From the NCBI GenBank assembly GCA_016297555.1, contig JAEDGK010000122.1:1-5119 (forward strand): a DNA stretch of 5,119 nucleotides, read 5' to 3'. This DNA is from Clostridiaceae bacterium (GTDB taxonomy: Bacteria; Bacillota; Clostridia; Oscillospirales; Acutalibacteraceae). Below, one piece after another: positions 4,987-5,119 of this stretch; the first letter of the stretch is position 1; every line of letters starts with the position of its first letter. Under the pieces are notes generated by a model that was given only the letters and a program-made list of their open reading frames with translations, was not told the origin of the DNA and did no database searches. Made by a program: the position numbers and the translations under genes.

Positions 4987-5015
4987 GTTGAATTATTAAT
5001 TACGCTGTAAAAGTA
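4987..5015 (+). repeat. Intergenic repeat element, copy B (AT-rich module)
   Basis: GTTGAATTATTAATTACGCT and the bases to 5015 repeat 4390-4419 in the same orientation with a few substitutions and one gap. Here the module lies 22 bases after the GNAT stop and is joined to GC-rich inverted repeats, whereas in copy A a GGACGATG hairpin precedes it. A short match to that hairpin arm, GCGGACGAT, recurs at 5058-5066. Confidence 0.65.
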
Positions 5016-5095
5016 GGGCGGCTTGCCTACAAGCCGCCGTGAAAACGATGTGATTTTGCGGACGATTTTTCGGCGGGAGCAAGCCCCCGCCCTAC
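5013..5095. repeat. GC-rich nested inverted repeat (REP/BIME-like)
   Basis: The outer arms GTAGGGCGG (5013-5021) and CCGCCCTAC (5087-5095) are perfect 9-bp inverted repeats. Inside are two further hairpins: GGCGGCTTG (5017-5025) with CAAGCCGCC (5030-5038) around a 4-nt loop, and GGCGGG (5072-5077) with CCCGCC (5086-5091). Some arms overlap, so they are alternatives rather than one fold. This is typical of short repeated palindromic elements scattered in Clostridia. I see no coding potential in 4966-5119, and the element may extend past the window edge. Confidence 0.65.
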
Positions 5096-5119
5096 TCTGT
5101 GCGGAATTTTTCGCGTTGT

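Noticed and set aside
4965..4988. Terminator after the third GNAT gene
   Set aside because: Only a 5-bp stem (ACTGC with GCAGT) around a long loop and no T tract follow, so I do not call it.
4360..5095. CRISPR array or insertion sequence
   Set aside because: Only two copies of the repeat exist, more than 500 bases apart with a gene between, and there is no transposase ORF.

Overview
The window looks like chromosomal DNA from a moderately AT-rich, low-G+C Gram-positive bacterium, most likely a gut Clostridia of the Oscillospiraceae/Ruminococcaceae type. This rests on strong purine-rich ribosome binding sites, a likely TTG start, U-tailed intrinsic terminators, firmicute-like proteins, and AT-rich/GC-hairpin intergenic repeats of a kind I associate with that group. 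The placement is inference; no ribosomal marker beyond one tRNA is present.

Layout. Bases 17-92 are a complete tRNA-Asn (GUU) followed by a terminator. A monocistronic GNAT acetyltransferase (+, 235-786) follows with its own promoter. It ends at a terminator shared with a convergent two-gene unit on the minus strand: an alkaline-phosphatase-superfamily phosphodiesterase (2482-1379) and a second GNAT acetyltransferase (1362-832), 16 bases apart. Upstream of that unit is a compact minus-strand cassette at about 2509-2728: a near-consensus promoter, about 150 nt of strongly foldable leader containing a 34-codon ORF, and a perfect 12-bp U-tailed terminator placed just before the phosphodiesterase start. 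Part of the leader can form an alternative 10-bp pairing with the terminator stem, so this looks like a transcription-attenuation leader or a stand-alone small RNA/small protein gene. I match it to no known riboswitch or leader family, and it is the most interesting part of the window.

Divergent from it on the plus strand is a 12-TM GPH (MelB-type) sugar:cation symporter (2806-4188) with its own promoter and a terminator-like hairpin. Then comes a decayed YkvA/DUF1232 gene (4255-4401) that seems to have lost its middle by an in-frame deletion and its 3' end to a repeat element. A third, differently built GNAT acetyltransferase follows (4495-4965). The window ends in a second copy of the same repeat, joined to GC-rich inverted repeats that may run past the edge.

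The genes do not form one pathway. The three acetyltransferases are only distantly similar, and the symporter has no glycosidase beside it. The phosphodiesterase-acetyltransferase pair is the only likely operon, and the leader in front of it suggests conditional expression.
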